DNA of 64,000 bases from Bacteroides uniformis. GTDB lineage: Bacteria > Bacteroidota > Bacteroidia > Bacteroidales > Bacteroidaceae. The stretch spans positions 1,873,501 through 1,937,500 of the forward strand of contig NZ_CP102263.1 of NCBI RefSeq assembly GCF_025147485.1, written 5' to 3'. Made by a program: the position numbers and the translations under genes. Below the pieces are notes generated by a model. That model worked only from the letters and a program-made list of their open reading frames with translations, did not search any database and had not been told where the DNA came from. This document shows, piece by piece, positions 17,954-26,349 of the stretch (its first letter is position 1; each line of letters opens with the position of its first letter).

Positions 17954-19210
17954 ATGAAAGAATTTGTAATCTCCGAAGCGCAGGCAGAAACAGCGGTATT
18001 GGTAGGTCTTGTCACGAAGACTCAGGATGAGCGTAAGACCAATGAATACCTGGACGAGCTTGCATTCTTGGCTGAGACAGCCGGGGCGGAAGTAGTGAAG
18101 CGGTTTACCCAAAAGCTGGATGCAGCGCATTCCGTGACTTATGTCGGCAAGGGCAAGCTGGAAGAAATTAAAGAGTATATCCGGAATGAAGAAGAAGCCG
18201 AACGCGAAATCGGCATGGTGATTTTTGATGATGAACTCTCCGCCAAGCAGATACGCAATATAGAAGCTGAACTCAAAATCAAGATACTGGACCGTACGTC
18301 CTTGATTCTCGATATCTTTGCCATGCGTGCCCAGACTGCCAATGCAAAAACGCAGGTGGAGCTGGCGCAGTATAAGTACATGCTCCCCCGTCTGCAACGT
18401 TTGTGGACCCACTTGGAACGCCAGGGTGGTGGCTCCGGTGCCGGTGGAGGTAAAGGTTCCGTGGGACTTCGCGGTCCGGGTGAAACGCAGCTGGAAATGG
18501 ACCGCCGTATCATCTTGAACCGTATGTCATTGTTGAAGGAGCGTTTGGCTGAGATTGACAAGCAGAAGTCTACCCAGCGGAAGAACCGCGGACGCTTGAT
18601 TCGTGTGGCATTGGTGGGATATACCAATGTAGGAAAATCCACATTGATGACTTTGCTTTCGAAAAGTGAAGTCTTTGCAGAGAATAAGCTGTTTGCCACG
18701 TTGGATACTACGGTGCGTAAGGTGATTATTGAGAACCTGCCGTTCCTGCTATCCGATACGGTGGGCTTTATCCGTAAATTGCCGACGGATTTGGTAGACT
18801 CCTTCAAGTCTACTCTGGATGAGGTACGCGAGGCGGACTTGCTGTTGCATATCGTAGACATCTCTCATCCGGATTTTGAAGAACAGATAGAAGTTGTGAA
18901 CAAGACGTTGGCAGATATCGGTGCCGCCGGTAAGCCCATGATTCTTGTATTCAATAAGATAGACGCTTATACTTATATAGAGAAAGCGGCTGACGACCTT
19001 ACCCCCAGAACCAAGGAAAACTTGACACTCGAAGAACTGATGAAGACGTGGATGGCTAAGATGGAGGATAACTGCCTCTTTATTTCTGCCCGCGAAAAAA
19101 TCAATATGGAGGAACTGAAGAGTGTAGTTTATCAGCGTGTGAAGGAATTGCACGTGCAGAAGTACCCCTATAATGACTTTCTTTATCAGACCTACGAAGA
19201 AGAAGTTTAA
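17954..19210 (+). CDS. hflX: GTPase HflX
   Basis: The 418-aa protein has the HflX N-terminal domain (YVGKGKLEEIKEYIRNEE, ERTSLILDIFAMRAQT-like block), a glycine-rich linker GGGSGAGGGKGSVGLRGPGE, and a TRAFAC GTPase domain with G1 GYTNVGKST near residue 221, G3 DTVGF and G4 NKID. HflX binds the 50S ribosomal subunit and splits stalled or hibernating ribosomes under stress. It is a single gene with its own likely promoter after the terminator of cassette 3. A heptamer-repeat element follows its stop codon directly. Confidence 0.96.
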   Translation: MKEFVISEAQAETAVLVGLVTKTQDERKTNEYLDELAFLAETAGAEVVKRFTQKLDAAHSVTYVGKGKLEEIKEYIRNEEEAEREIGMVIFDDELSAKQIRNIEAELKIKILDRTSLILDIFAMRAQTANAKTQVELAQYKYMLPRLQRLWTHLERQGGGSGAGGGKGSVGLRGPGETQLEMDRRIILNRMSLLKERLAEIDKQKSTQRKNRGRLIRVALVGYTNVGKSTLMTLLSKSEVFAENKLFATLDTTVRKVIIENLPFLLSDTVGFIRKLPTDLVDSFKSTLDEVREADLLLHIVDISHPDFEEQIEVVNKTLADIGAAGKPMILVFNKIDAYTYIEKAADDLTPRTKENLTLEELMKTWMAKMEDNCLFISAREKINMEELKSVVYQRVKELHVQKYPYNDFLYQTYEEEV

Positions 19211-19214
19211 TTTT

Positions 19215-19310
19215 AGTTATGAGTTATAAGTTATGAGTTATTTGCTGGCAGCGGTTTGAATCGGTAGTGCCGGCAAAGGCAATAACTTATAACTCATAAC
19301 TCATAACTCG
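19215..19310. repeat. Heptamer inverted-repeat element E1 (hflX / DUF4954 gap)
   Basis: The left arm is four 7-bp units (AGTTATG, AGTTATA, AGTTATG, AGTTATT) and the right arm is four units of the complementary type (AATAACT, TATAACT, CATAACT, CATAACT). They frame about 38 bp with a smaller GCTGGC/GCCGGC hairpin. The whole gap between the genes is made of this element. The transcript would fold into a long hairpin. Confidence 0.8.
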
Positions 19311-19318
19311 TTATAAGG

Positions 19319-21310
19319 ATGAATTACAGAAGACTGACCGAAGATGAAATTCTCCGGTTGAAGAGCCAGTCATGTCTGGCTGATGATTGGGGGAAAGTAA
19401 CCGTTGCAGAAGAGTTCTCAACGGAATTTGTGCATCATACCCGTTTTTCGGGTGAGGTGTGTTTGGGAGTGTTCCATTCAGAATTTATGTTGCCGGGAGG
19501 AATCAGGAAGCATTCCGGTTTGCGGCATGTGACGCTGCATAATGTAACGGTGGGAGATAACTGTTGCATTGAGAATATCCAGAACTACATTGCCAATTAT
19601 GAAATAGGGCATGACACCTTCATTGAGAATGTGGATATTATTCTGGTAGACGGTGTGTCGAAGTTCGGTAACGGGGTAGAAGTGTCTGTCCTGAATGAGA
19701 CGGGAGGCCGTGAGGTGCTGATTAATGATAAACTCTCCGCACACCAAGCCTATATTCTGGCGCTTTACCGCCATCGCCCGGAGCTGATTGCACGGATGAA
19801 GGAAATCACGGATTTTTATTCCAACAAACATGCTTCTGCTGTAGGAAGCATCGGGAACCATGTAATGATATTGAACACCGGTTCCATAAAGAATGTGCGC
19901 ATCGGTGATTATTGCCGCATCTGTGGTACATGCCGTCTGTATAACGGAAGCATCAACAGCAACGAGGTGGCGCCGGTACACATCGGGCATGGGGTGATTT
20001 GTGATGATTTCATCATCTCTACCGGGTCTCATGTAGATGACGGAGCTATGCTGAGCCGCTGCTTCGTGGGGCAGGCATGCAAGTTGGGACACAACTACTC
20101 TGCCTCGGATTCTTTGTTTTTCAGCAACTGCCAGGGAGAGAACGGGGAGGCGTGCGCTATTTTTGCCGGACCCTATACGGTAACCCACCATAAGTCTACG
20201 TTGCTGATTGCCGGTATGTTTTCCTTTATGAATGCCGGTTCGGGGTCCAATCAGAGTAACCATATGTATAAGTTAGGACCTATCCATCAAGGCACTTTGG
20301 AACGTGGTGCCAAGACGACTTCCGATTCGTACATCCTATGGCCTGCAAGGGTAGGGGCATTCTCTTTGGTAATGGGGCGCCATGTCAACCATTCTGATAC
20401 TTCGAACCTGCCGTTCTCTTACTTGATAGAGCAGAATAATACCACCTACCTTGTACCCGGTGTCAACCTGCGTAGTGTGGGTACCATCCGTGATGCCCAG
20501 AAGTGGCCGAAACGTGACGGGCGTACCGACCCGAACAAACTGGATTACATCAACTATAATCTTCTCAGCCCCTACACGGTGCAGAAAATGTTCAAGGGAC
20601 GGGAAACGTTGCAGAATCTGCGTCATGCCAGTGGCGAGCTTTCGGATATCTATTCTTTCCATAGTGCGAAGATACGTAACTCGGCTTTGGTGAAAGGTAT
20701 CCGCTTCTATGAAATAGCCATTCATAAGTTCCTCGGAAACTCTGTCATCAAGCGCTTGGAAGGCATTGACTTCCGGAGCAATGAAGAAATACGTGCCCGT
20801 TTGAAGCCCGATACTGCCATTGGCAGCGGCGAATGGGTGGATATTTCCGGATTGATAGCCCCAAAGAGTGAGATAGATGCGCTGATAGACGGTATTGAGT
20901 CCGGCAAAGTCAATCGCTTGAAGTCTATCAATGCCGAGTTTGAGAAGATGCACAGCAACTACTATACCTACGAATGGACCTGGGCGTATGAGAAGTTGGA
21001 AGAGTTCTATGGTATCAAGCCGGAAGGTATGACGGCAGAAGACGTCATACATATTGTCGAAAAATGGAAAGAAGCAGTAGTTGGCCTCGACCGCATGGTG
21101 TATGAGGATGCTAAGAAAGAATTTTCACTGGCTTCCATGACGGGCTTTGGAGCTGACGGCTCACGCTTGGAAAAGGAACTTGATTTTGAGCAGGTACGCG
21201 GCGACTTTGAAAGCAATCCGTTTGTAATGGCTGTGTTGAAACACATTGAGGTGAAGACGGCGCTGGGCGATGAACTGATAGGGCGGATGCAGCGGGTATC
21301 AGAAAATTAA
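19319..21310 (+). CDS. DUF4954 family protein with left-handed beta-helix repeats
   Basis: The 663-aa protein has no signal peptide and is probably cytoplasmic. From residue 60 to 330 it shows the short isoleucine/valine-spaced turns typical of hexapeptide-repeat left-handed beta-helices (VTVGDNCCIENIQNYIANYEIGH region, VRIGDYCRICGTCRLYNGSI region, HIGHGVICDDFIISTGSHVD region). Such folds are common in acyltransferases and sugar nucleotidyltransferases. The C-terminal third is helical. The family is common in Bacteroidetes and described only as DUF4954; no reaction can be assigned from sequence. It follows hflX across the E1 hairpin and may be read from the same promoter. Confidence 0.82.
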   Translation: MNYRRLTEDEILRLKSQSCLADDWGKVTVAEEFSTEFVHHTRFSGEVCLGVFHSEFMLPGGIRKHSGLRHVTLHNVTVGDNCCIENIQNYIANYEIGHDTFIENVDIILVDGVSKFGNGVEVSVLNETGGREVLINDKLSAHQAYILALYRHRPELIARMKEITDFYSNKHASAVGSIGNHVMILNTGSIKNVRIGDYCRICGTCRLYNGSINSNEVAPVHIGHGVICDDFIISTGSHVDDGAMLSRCFVGQACKLGHNYSASDSLFFSNCQGENGEACAIFAGPYTVTHHKSTLLIAGMFSFMNAGSGSNQSNHMYKLGPIHQGTLERGAKTTSDSYILWPARVGAFSLVMGRHVNHSDTSNLPFSYLIEQNNTTYLVPGVNLRSVGTIRDAQKWPKRDGRTDPNKLDYINYNLLSPYTVQKMFKGRETLQNLRHASGELSDIYSFHSAKIRNSALVKGIRFYEIAIHKFLGNSVIKRLEGIDFRSNEEIRARLKPDTAIGSGEWVDISGLIAPKSEIDALIDGIESGKVNRLKSINAEFEKMHSNYYTYEWTWAYEKLEEFYGIKPEGMTAEDVIHIVEKWKEAVVGLDRMVYEDAKKEFSLASMTGFGADGSRLEKELDFEQVRGDFESNPFVMAVLKHIEVKTALGDELIGRMQRVSEN

Positions 21311-21364
21311 TTATGATTTGCCGCCTTTTTACTCTAATTAAAGAATTATTTCAATAATAGTTTT

Positions 21365-21372
21365 TACCTTTG
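21365..21372 (+). promoter_or_regulatory. -7 promoter box of fumarase
   Basis: TACCTTTG matches TAnnTTTG 72 bp before the fumarase start. It lies inside an imperfect inverted repeat (21321-21332 with 21377-21386, CCGCCTTT/AAAGGCGG type). Confidence 0.55.
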
Positions 21373-21443
21373 CTCTGTAAAGGCGGTTTTCAGGCTGCCT
21401 TTGCTACCCGAATCACTTTTAAACATTAAATATACGAGTAATT

Positions 21444-23084
21444 ATGGCAACAACACCTCCGTTCAAGTATCAGCCCATGTTCGAGAAGGGAAAAGATACT
21501 ACTGAGTATTATCTGCTTACGAAAGATTACGTGTCAGTAAGCGAGTTTGAAGGAAAACCTATCCTGAAGATTGAAAAAGAAGGTTTGACGGCAATGGCCA
21601 ATGCGGCTTTCCGTGATGTATCGTTCATGTTGCGTCGTTCGCACAACGAGCAGGTTGCTAAGATTCTGAGTGACCCCGAAGCAAGCGATAACGATAAATA
21701 CGTGGCACTCACCTTCCTGCGCAATGCAGAGGTAGCGTCCAAAGGGGTACTTCCTTTCTGCCAGGATACGGGTACGGCAATCATCCACGGTGAGAAGGGA
21801 CAGCAGGTATGGACCGGATACTGTGACGAAGAAGCCCTCTCACTGGGTGTTTACAAGACTTATACCGAAGAGAACCTGCGCTATTCGCAGAATGCTCCCC
21901 TCACCATGTACGATGAGGTGAATACGAAGTGCAACCTTCCCGCACAGATTGACATCGAAGCTACGGAAGGTATGGAGTACGAGTTCCTCTGCGTAACCAA
22001 GGGTGGTGGCTCTGCCAACAAGACTTATCTCTACCAGGAGACAAAGGCTATCCTCAACCCCGAAACATTGGTTCCCTTCCTTATCTCAAAAATCAAGACT
22101 TTGGGTACGGCAGCTTGTCCTCCCTATCACATCGCATTCGTTATCGGCGGTACCTCTGCCGAAAAGAACTTGCTGACTGTGAAACTGGCTTCCACCCACT
22201 TCTACGATAACCTACCCACTACCGGCAATGAGTTCGGCCGCGCTTTCCGCGATGTGGAACTGGAGAAGCTGGTACTGGAAGAAGCTCATAAGATTGGCCT
22301 CGGTGCCCAGTTCGGCGGCAAGTATCTGGCTCACGACATACGCATCATCCGCCTGCCGCGTCACGGTGCTTCCTGCCCCGTGGGTCTGGGCGTTTCCTGC
22401 TCTGCCGACCGCAACATCAAGTGTAAAATCAATAAAGAAGGTATCTGGATTGAAAAGCTCGACAGCAACCCGGGTGAACTGATTCCCGAAGAACTCCGTA
22501 AGGCCGGTGAAGGCGATGTGGTGAAGATTGACTTGAACCAGCCGATGGCCGATATTCTGAAGGAACTGACCAAGTATCCGGTTTCCACCCGTTTGTCTCT
22601 GAATGGAACCATCATCGTAGGCCGTGACATCGCACACGCCAAGCTGAAAGAACGTCTGGACCGTGGCGAAGACCTGCCGCAGTACATCAAAGACCATCCC
22701 ATCTACTACGCCGGTCCTGCCAAGACTCCTCAAGGCATGGCTTGCGGCTCCATGGGCCCGACTACTGCCGGACGTATGGACCCGTATGTAGACCTCTTCC
22801 AAAGCCACGGCGGCAGCATGATTATGCTTGCCAAAGGTAACCGCAGCCAGCAAGTGACAGATGCCTGCCAAAAGTATGGCGGTTTCTACTTGGGCTCTAT
22901 CGGTGGTCCTGCCGCTATCTTGGCACAGAACAACATCAAGAGCATTGAGTGCGTGGAATATCCCGAACTCGGTATGGAAGCTATCTGGAAGATTGAGGTG
23001 GAGAACTTCCCTGCATTCATCTTGGTGGACGATAAGGGCAACGACTTCTTCAAGCAACTGAAGCCCTGGAATTGCAGCAAGTAA
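21444..23084 (+). CDS. fum: Fumarate hydratase, class I (Fe-S)
   Basis: The 546-aa protein matches the class I, oxygen-sensitive 4Fe-4S fumarase of E. coli FumA/FumB size. It has the N-terminal lyase domain ([42 protein letters not shown]) and the C-terminal domain ([52 protein letters not shown]). It interconverts fumarate and malate; in Bacteroides this serves the reductive branch from oxaloacetate to succinate. It is monocistronic, with its own promoter box and a terminator. Codon use is rich in C-ending codons, consistent with high expression. Confidence 0.97.
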   Translation: MATTPPFKYQPMFEKGKDTTEYYLLTKDYVSVSEFEGKPILKIEKEGLTAMANAAFRDVSFMLRRSHNEQVAKILSDPEASDNDKYVALTFLRNAEVASKGVLPFCQDTGTAIIHGEKGQQVWTGYCDEEALSLGVYKTYTEENLRYSQNAPLTMYDEVNTKCNLPAQIDIEATEGMEYEFLCVTKGGGSANKTYLYQETKAILNPETLVPFLISKIKTLGTAACPPYHIAFVIGGTSAEKNLLTVKLASTHFYDNLPTTGNEFGRAFRDVELEKLVLEEAHKIGLGAQFGGKYLAHDIRIIRLPRHGASCPVGLGVSCSADRNIKCKINKEGIWIEKLDSNPGELIPEELRKAGEGDVVKIDLNQPMADILKELTKYPVSTRLSLNGTIIVGRDIAHAKLKERLDRGEDLPQYIKDHPIYYAGPAKTPQGMACGSMGPTTAGRMDPYVDLFQSHGGSMIMLAKGNRSQQVTDACQKYGGFYLGSIGGPAAILAQNNIKSIECVEYPELGMEAIWKIEVENFPAFILVDDKGNDFFKQLKPWNCSK

Positions 23085-23118
23085 AACAGAAGCCTTTTAG
23101 AAAGGCATAATATAAGGA

Positions 23119-23154
23119 AAGCCGTAACGGAGAAAATCTTGTTACGGCTTTTTT
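23119..23154 (+). terminator. Intrinsic terminator after fumarase
   Basis: AAGCCGTAAC and GTTACGGCTT form a perfect 10-bp stem with a 12-nt loop, followed by six T. Confidence 0.9.
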
Positions 23155-23168
23155 GTTTTGTAGAGGAA

Positions 23169-23338
23169 AACAAAGTGTTTCGCGGCATAGAACACTCTGT
23201 TTCATCAAGCAAAACAAACTGTTCCTTTATGTTGAAACAAATTGTTTCAATAGGAAGAAACAAACTGTTCTTTCATGTTGGAACAAAGTGTTCTTCCCTA
23301 TTGGAACACTCTGTTCTGCCTTGATAAAACAGATTGTT
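23169..23338. repeat. Array A: eight palindromes AACA-N3-TGTT at 22-23 bp period
   Basis: Copies start at 23169, 23191, 23213, 23236, 23259, 23282, 23305 and 23328, so the spacing is 22, 22, 23, 23, 23, 23, 23. Each has AACA, three variable bases, then TGTT, usually flanked by G/A and C/T to extend the dyad. The 11-12 bp between them vary, though alternate spacers share words such as CATGTTG and CTATTGG. The array fills the gap between the fumarase terminator and the acyltransferase promoter region. The repeats are too short and too variable for a CRISPR. Confidence 0.85.
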
Positions 23339-23376
23339 TTCTATAGGAGAATAAAACTGAAACTCGTTTGTTGTCG

Positions 23377-23384
23377 TATTTTTG
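23377..23384 (+). promoter_or_regulatory. Possible -7 promoter box of the acyltransferase gene
   Basis: TATTTTTG matches TAnnTTTG 72 bp before the ATG and begins 39 bp after the last palindrome of array A. A weaker alternative, TATCTTTA, lies at 23420-23427. Confidence 0.4.
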
Positions 23385-23455
23385 TTACATTCTCCTTTTC
23401 ATTTCTCGGTTAACTTCTTTATCTTTAGCCCTCCAAACAACCAATTTAATAAAAC

Positions 23456-24613
23456 ATGGAACCAACTCTTACACGACAAACTCCGGCACAACACATCGTA
23501 TGGCTGGATGTGGTACGCCTTGTTGCAATGTTTACAGTAGTTTGCTGCCATTGCACAGACCCTTTTAACTTCTATCCGGGCACATCGCCCGACATTGTTG
23601 ACATCAAGTTCTGGGGAGCTGTCTACGGTGCGGCGCTCCGTCCTTGCGTACCGCTTTTTGTAATGATTACCGGTGCATTGCTGTTGCCGGTACGGGGTGA
23701 CGCCTCGGCATTCTACAAGAAACGTATCCCCCGCGTATTCTTTCCTTTCCTCATCTGGTCTGTGATTTACAATCTGTTCCCCTGGATAACGGGACTGCTG
23801 GGAGTGGAGCCGAAAGTGATTCTGGATTTCTTCCCTTATTCGGGTGAGGAAGTGATGCGCCAGTCTCTGGCAGTGAGCCTGGGATATATTGCAGAAATGC
23901 CTTTTAATTTCTCTCTATTGGATGTACACATGTGGTATATCTATCTGCTGATAGGGCTTTATCTCTATCTTCCGATATTCTCGGCATGGGTGGAGAAGGC
24001 CTCGGAACGTGCCAAACTATGGTTTCTTGCAGCATGGGGAGTGACACTGCTGCTGCCTTATTATACCGAGTTTGCCGCTCCGTACCTTTGGGGGACTTGC
24101 TCGTGGAACTCGTTCGGTATGCTGTATTACTTTGCCGGTTTTAACGGCTACCTATTGTTGGGCCATTATCTGAGGAACCATAACTGGACGGGCCGGCAAC
24201 TCTGTGGCATCGGCATTCCCATGTTTGCCATTGGCTATGCCGTGACATTCCTTGGTTTCCGTCGTATGACCTCCTTGCCGGATTTTACGGATGAGATGCT
24301 CGAACTCTTTTTCACCTACTGTTCGCTGAATGTAGTAATGATGACCATCCCCGTGTTTATGCTTTGCAAGCGGGCCAATTTCCGTTCGGAGCGCATCAAG
24401 AAAGCATTGGCAAACTTGACGCTCTGTGGTTTTGGAGTCTATATGATACACTATTTCTTTACCGGACCGAGCGTAGTCCTGATGCGTGCTATCCATGTTC
24501 CTATCTATCTTCAGATACCTTGTGCCGCAGTCGTCGCTTTCTGTACTTCCTGGTTTCTGGTGGCAATGGCATACCGTTGTTTCGGGAAGCAGACCAAGTG
24601 GGTGCTGGGGTAG
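23456..24613 (+). CDS. Acyltransferase family 3 integral membrane protein
   Basis: The 385-aa protein begins after a short cytoplasmic tail with WLDVVRLVAMFTVVCCHCTD, the typical first helix of acyltransferase-3 proteins with the conserved histidine. It has about ten hydrophobic segments, an RIPRVFFPFLIWSVIYN block and a HMWYIYLLIGLYLYLPIF helix. Such enzymes move acetyl or other acyl groups onto cell-surface sugars or lipids across the inner membrane. No glycan operon surrounds it, so the acceptor is unknown. It stands alone between array A and a convergent amino-acid permease gene. Confidence 0.87.
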   Translation: MEPTLTRQTPAQHIVWLDVVRLVAMFTVVCCHCTDPFNFYPGTSPDIVDIKFWGAVYGAALRPCVPLFVMITGALLLPVRGDASAFYKKRIPRVFFPFLIWSVIYNLFPWITGLLGVEPKVILDFFPYSGEEVMRQSLAVSLGYIAEMPFNFSLLDVHMWYIYLLIGLYLYLPIFSAWVEKASERAKLWFLAAWGVTLLLPYYTEFAAPYLWGTCSWNSFGMLYYFAGFNGYLLLGHYLRNHNWTGRQLCGIGIPMFAIGYAVTFLGFRRMTSLPDFTDEMLELFFTYCSLNVVMMTIPVFMLCKRANFRSERIKKALANLTLCGFGVYMIHYFFTGPSVVLMRAIHVPIYLQIPCAAVVAFCTSWFLVAMAYRCFGKQTKWVLG

Positions 24614-24660
24614 TTTGGATGAAAGATTGTTTATCTTTAAAGGAGGAGATTTAGGGCTTA

Positions 24661-26301
24661 TTATTTCCTCCAGATTCTCCACATATAGTAAGCGCAGTGC
24701 GTGAATGCGAAAACAAACGAGATAATCAGCAGCACTTTGTTTTCTCCCCATCCCACAGTCTGTTGGTGCCACAGTCCGGTGATGACGCAAAGAACGGCAA
24801 GGATAAGTCCAATCATGTTCAAGGCAACCTGCCCGTGGCGGGTGTCGCCTCCATGCTCCAGCTTACTGTGCTTCATGCCGTAGCCCACGTAGATGTCCAG
24901 ACCGATGAGCATCCACAGCACCAGGCGTATCCATGTATCGGCAGGAAGGAACAACATCATGCAAAGGCAAGTAAGAATACCCAGTATGGGGATAAGTGGA
25001 ACAAGTGGGGTTTTAAAGGAACGGGGCACGTCAGGCATGGTTCTGCGTACTACCAGTACAGCGGCACAGACCAGCGTGAAGGCCATCAGCGTGCCGATGC
25101 TTGTCATCTCTCCGGCCAGCCGTGCGGGTACAAAAGCTGCCAGCAGGCCCACAAGTACCATGAAGAGCAGGTTGCTGCGTGCCGGAGTACGGAACTTTTC
25201 GTTGATATGCGAGAAGAAAGGAGGCAGCAGCCCGTCGTGGCTCATGCTCAGGAATACGCGGCTCTGTCCCAGCAGCGTCACCATGATGACGGAGCAATAT
25301 CCGAACAGAATGGACAGCACGATGGCACGGTTCAGCCAGGGATAGTCCGGCTGGATGATACCTGCCGCATCAGCCTGCCCCATGTGCTCTATGGCTATGG
25401 CAACGGGAGCAATGCCTTGCTGTCCGCTGAAGGCGGTGTAGTGTGCCACTCCCGTCATGACGTGGGCAAAAACCATATAGAGCACGGTGCATACCAGCAG
25501 GGAGACCAGAATGCCGATAGGCATGTTCCGCTTCGGGTTCTTCGTCTCTTGGGCAGCTGTGCTCACGGCGTCGAACCCGAGGAAGGCGAAGAATACGATG
25601 GCCGCCCCTCGCAGGATGCCGGAGAAGCCATATTCGCCCAGCACGCCCGTATTGGCAGGGATGTAAGGTGTATAGTTGTCGGTATTGATGTATTTCCAGC
25701 CGAGTATGACAAAAATCAGTATGACGGAAACCTTCAGGAATACAATGAAGCCGTTGAAGATGGAGCTGCCTTCCGTACCCCGTATCAGGAAGAGGCTCAT
25801 CAGCACGACGATAAGGAAGGCGGGGATATTTACGACTCCGCCATCCCAGGGACAGGCGGTGAGGGCTTGCGGTAGATGTATGTCCAGTCCCTCGAGAAAG
25901 ACGACCAGATAGCGGCTCCAACTGATGCTTACCGTGGTTGCGGCTACGGTGTATTCCAGTACCAGGTCCCACCCGATAATCCAGGCGATGAGTTCGCCCA
26001 TCGTGGCATACGAGTAGGTGTATGCGCTGCCGGCTACGGGTATCATGGACGCAAATTCCGCATAACACAGTCCGGCGAAGCAGCATCCCAGTGCGGCAAT
26101 GGCAAAGGACAGTGTGATGGCCGGTCCCGTATAGCCTGCCGCCACCGTTCCGGTGATGGAGAATAGACCCGCTCCGATGATGACTCCCACGCCCAGGGCA
26201 ACAAGGCTCCACGGACCAAGTACACGTTTCAATGTTTTCTTTCCGGAGGCATTAGCCTCCGCTTGCAGTGCCTCGAATGGCTTTCTGATGAATAATCCCA
26301 T
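24661..26301 (-). CDS. APC-superfamily amino acid permease (cationic amino acid transporter type)
   Basis: The 546-aa inner-membrane protein starts MGLFIRKPFEALQAEANASG and enters helix 1 with LVALGVGVIIGAGLFSITGT, the conserved APC substrate-binding segment. About 14 hydrophobic helices follow, including GFDAVSTAAQETKNPKRNMP, the hallmark of the CAT/YfnA branch. It is expected to import an amino acid by proton symport; the substrate is not readable. It is a single gene facing away from the TolC gene, with a good -7 box, and converges with the acyltransferase gene. Confidence 0.9.
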   Translation of the reverse strand: MGLFIRKPFEALQAEANASGKKTLKRVLGPWSLVALGVGVIIGAGLFSITGTVAAGYTGPAITLSFAIAALGCCFAGLCYAEFASMIPVAGSAYTYSYATMGELIAWIIGWDLVLEYTVAATTVSISWSRYLVVFLEGLDIHLPQALTACPWDGGVVNIPAFLIVVLMSLFLIRGTEGSSIFNGFIVFLKVSVILIFVILGWKYINTDNYTPYIPANTGVLGEYGFSGILRGAAIVFFAFLGFDAVSTAAQETKNPKRNMPIGILVSLLVCTVLYMVFAHVMTGVAHYTAFSGQQGIAPVAIAIEHMGQADAAGIIQPDYPWLNRAIVLSILFGYCSVIMVTLLGQSRVFLSMSHDGLLPPFFSHINEKFRTPARSNLLFMVLVGLLAAFVPARLAGEMTSIGTLMAFTLVCAAVLVVRRTMPDVPRSFKTPLVPLIPILGILTCLCMMLFLPADTWIRLVLWMLIGLDIYVGYGMKHSKLEHGGDTRHGQVALNMIGLILAVLCVITGLWHQQTVGWGENKVLLIISFVFAFTHCAYYMWRIWRK

Positions 26302-26328
26302 TATGCTTCAATTCTGATAAATCGGGCG

Positions 26329-26336
26329 CAAAGGTA
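26329..26336 (-). promoter_or_regulatory. -7 promoter box of the APC permease gene
   Basis: TACCTTTG on the minus strand, 28 bp before the start codon, matches TAnnTTTG. Confidence 0.6.
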
Positions 26337-26349
26337 CGGATTATATTGC

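Noticed and set aside
21321..21386. Inverted repeat CCGCCTTT/AAAGGCGG as a terminator or riboswitch before fumarase
   Set aside because: The arms are 44 bp apart and bracket the promoter box, and there is no T-run after the right arm. No known riboswitch pattern was recognised.
22212..23057. 281-codon open frame antisense to fumarase
   Set aside because: The fumarase frame is unambiguous. This frame is another long antisense shadow in C/G-third-position DNA.
23169..23338. CRISPR array
   Set aside because: The repeats are 11-bp dyads with variable centres and 11-12 bp spacers, the units are not identical, and no cas gene is nearby. The same applies to arrays B and C.
23139..23413. Small open frames on the plus strand across array A
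   Set aside because: They translate the palindrome array (repeating NKLF/TKC-like residues) and have no ribosome-binding or promoter context.
24697..25875. 392-codon open frame antisense to the amino acid permease
   Set aside because: Composition is Gln/His/Glu-rich without domains, typical of an antisense shadow of a membrane protein gene.
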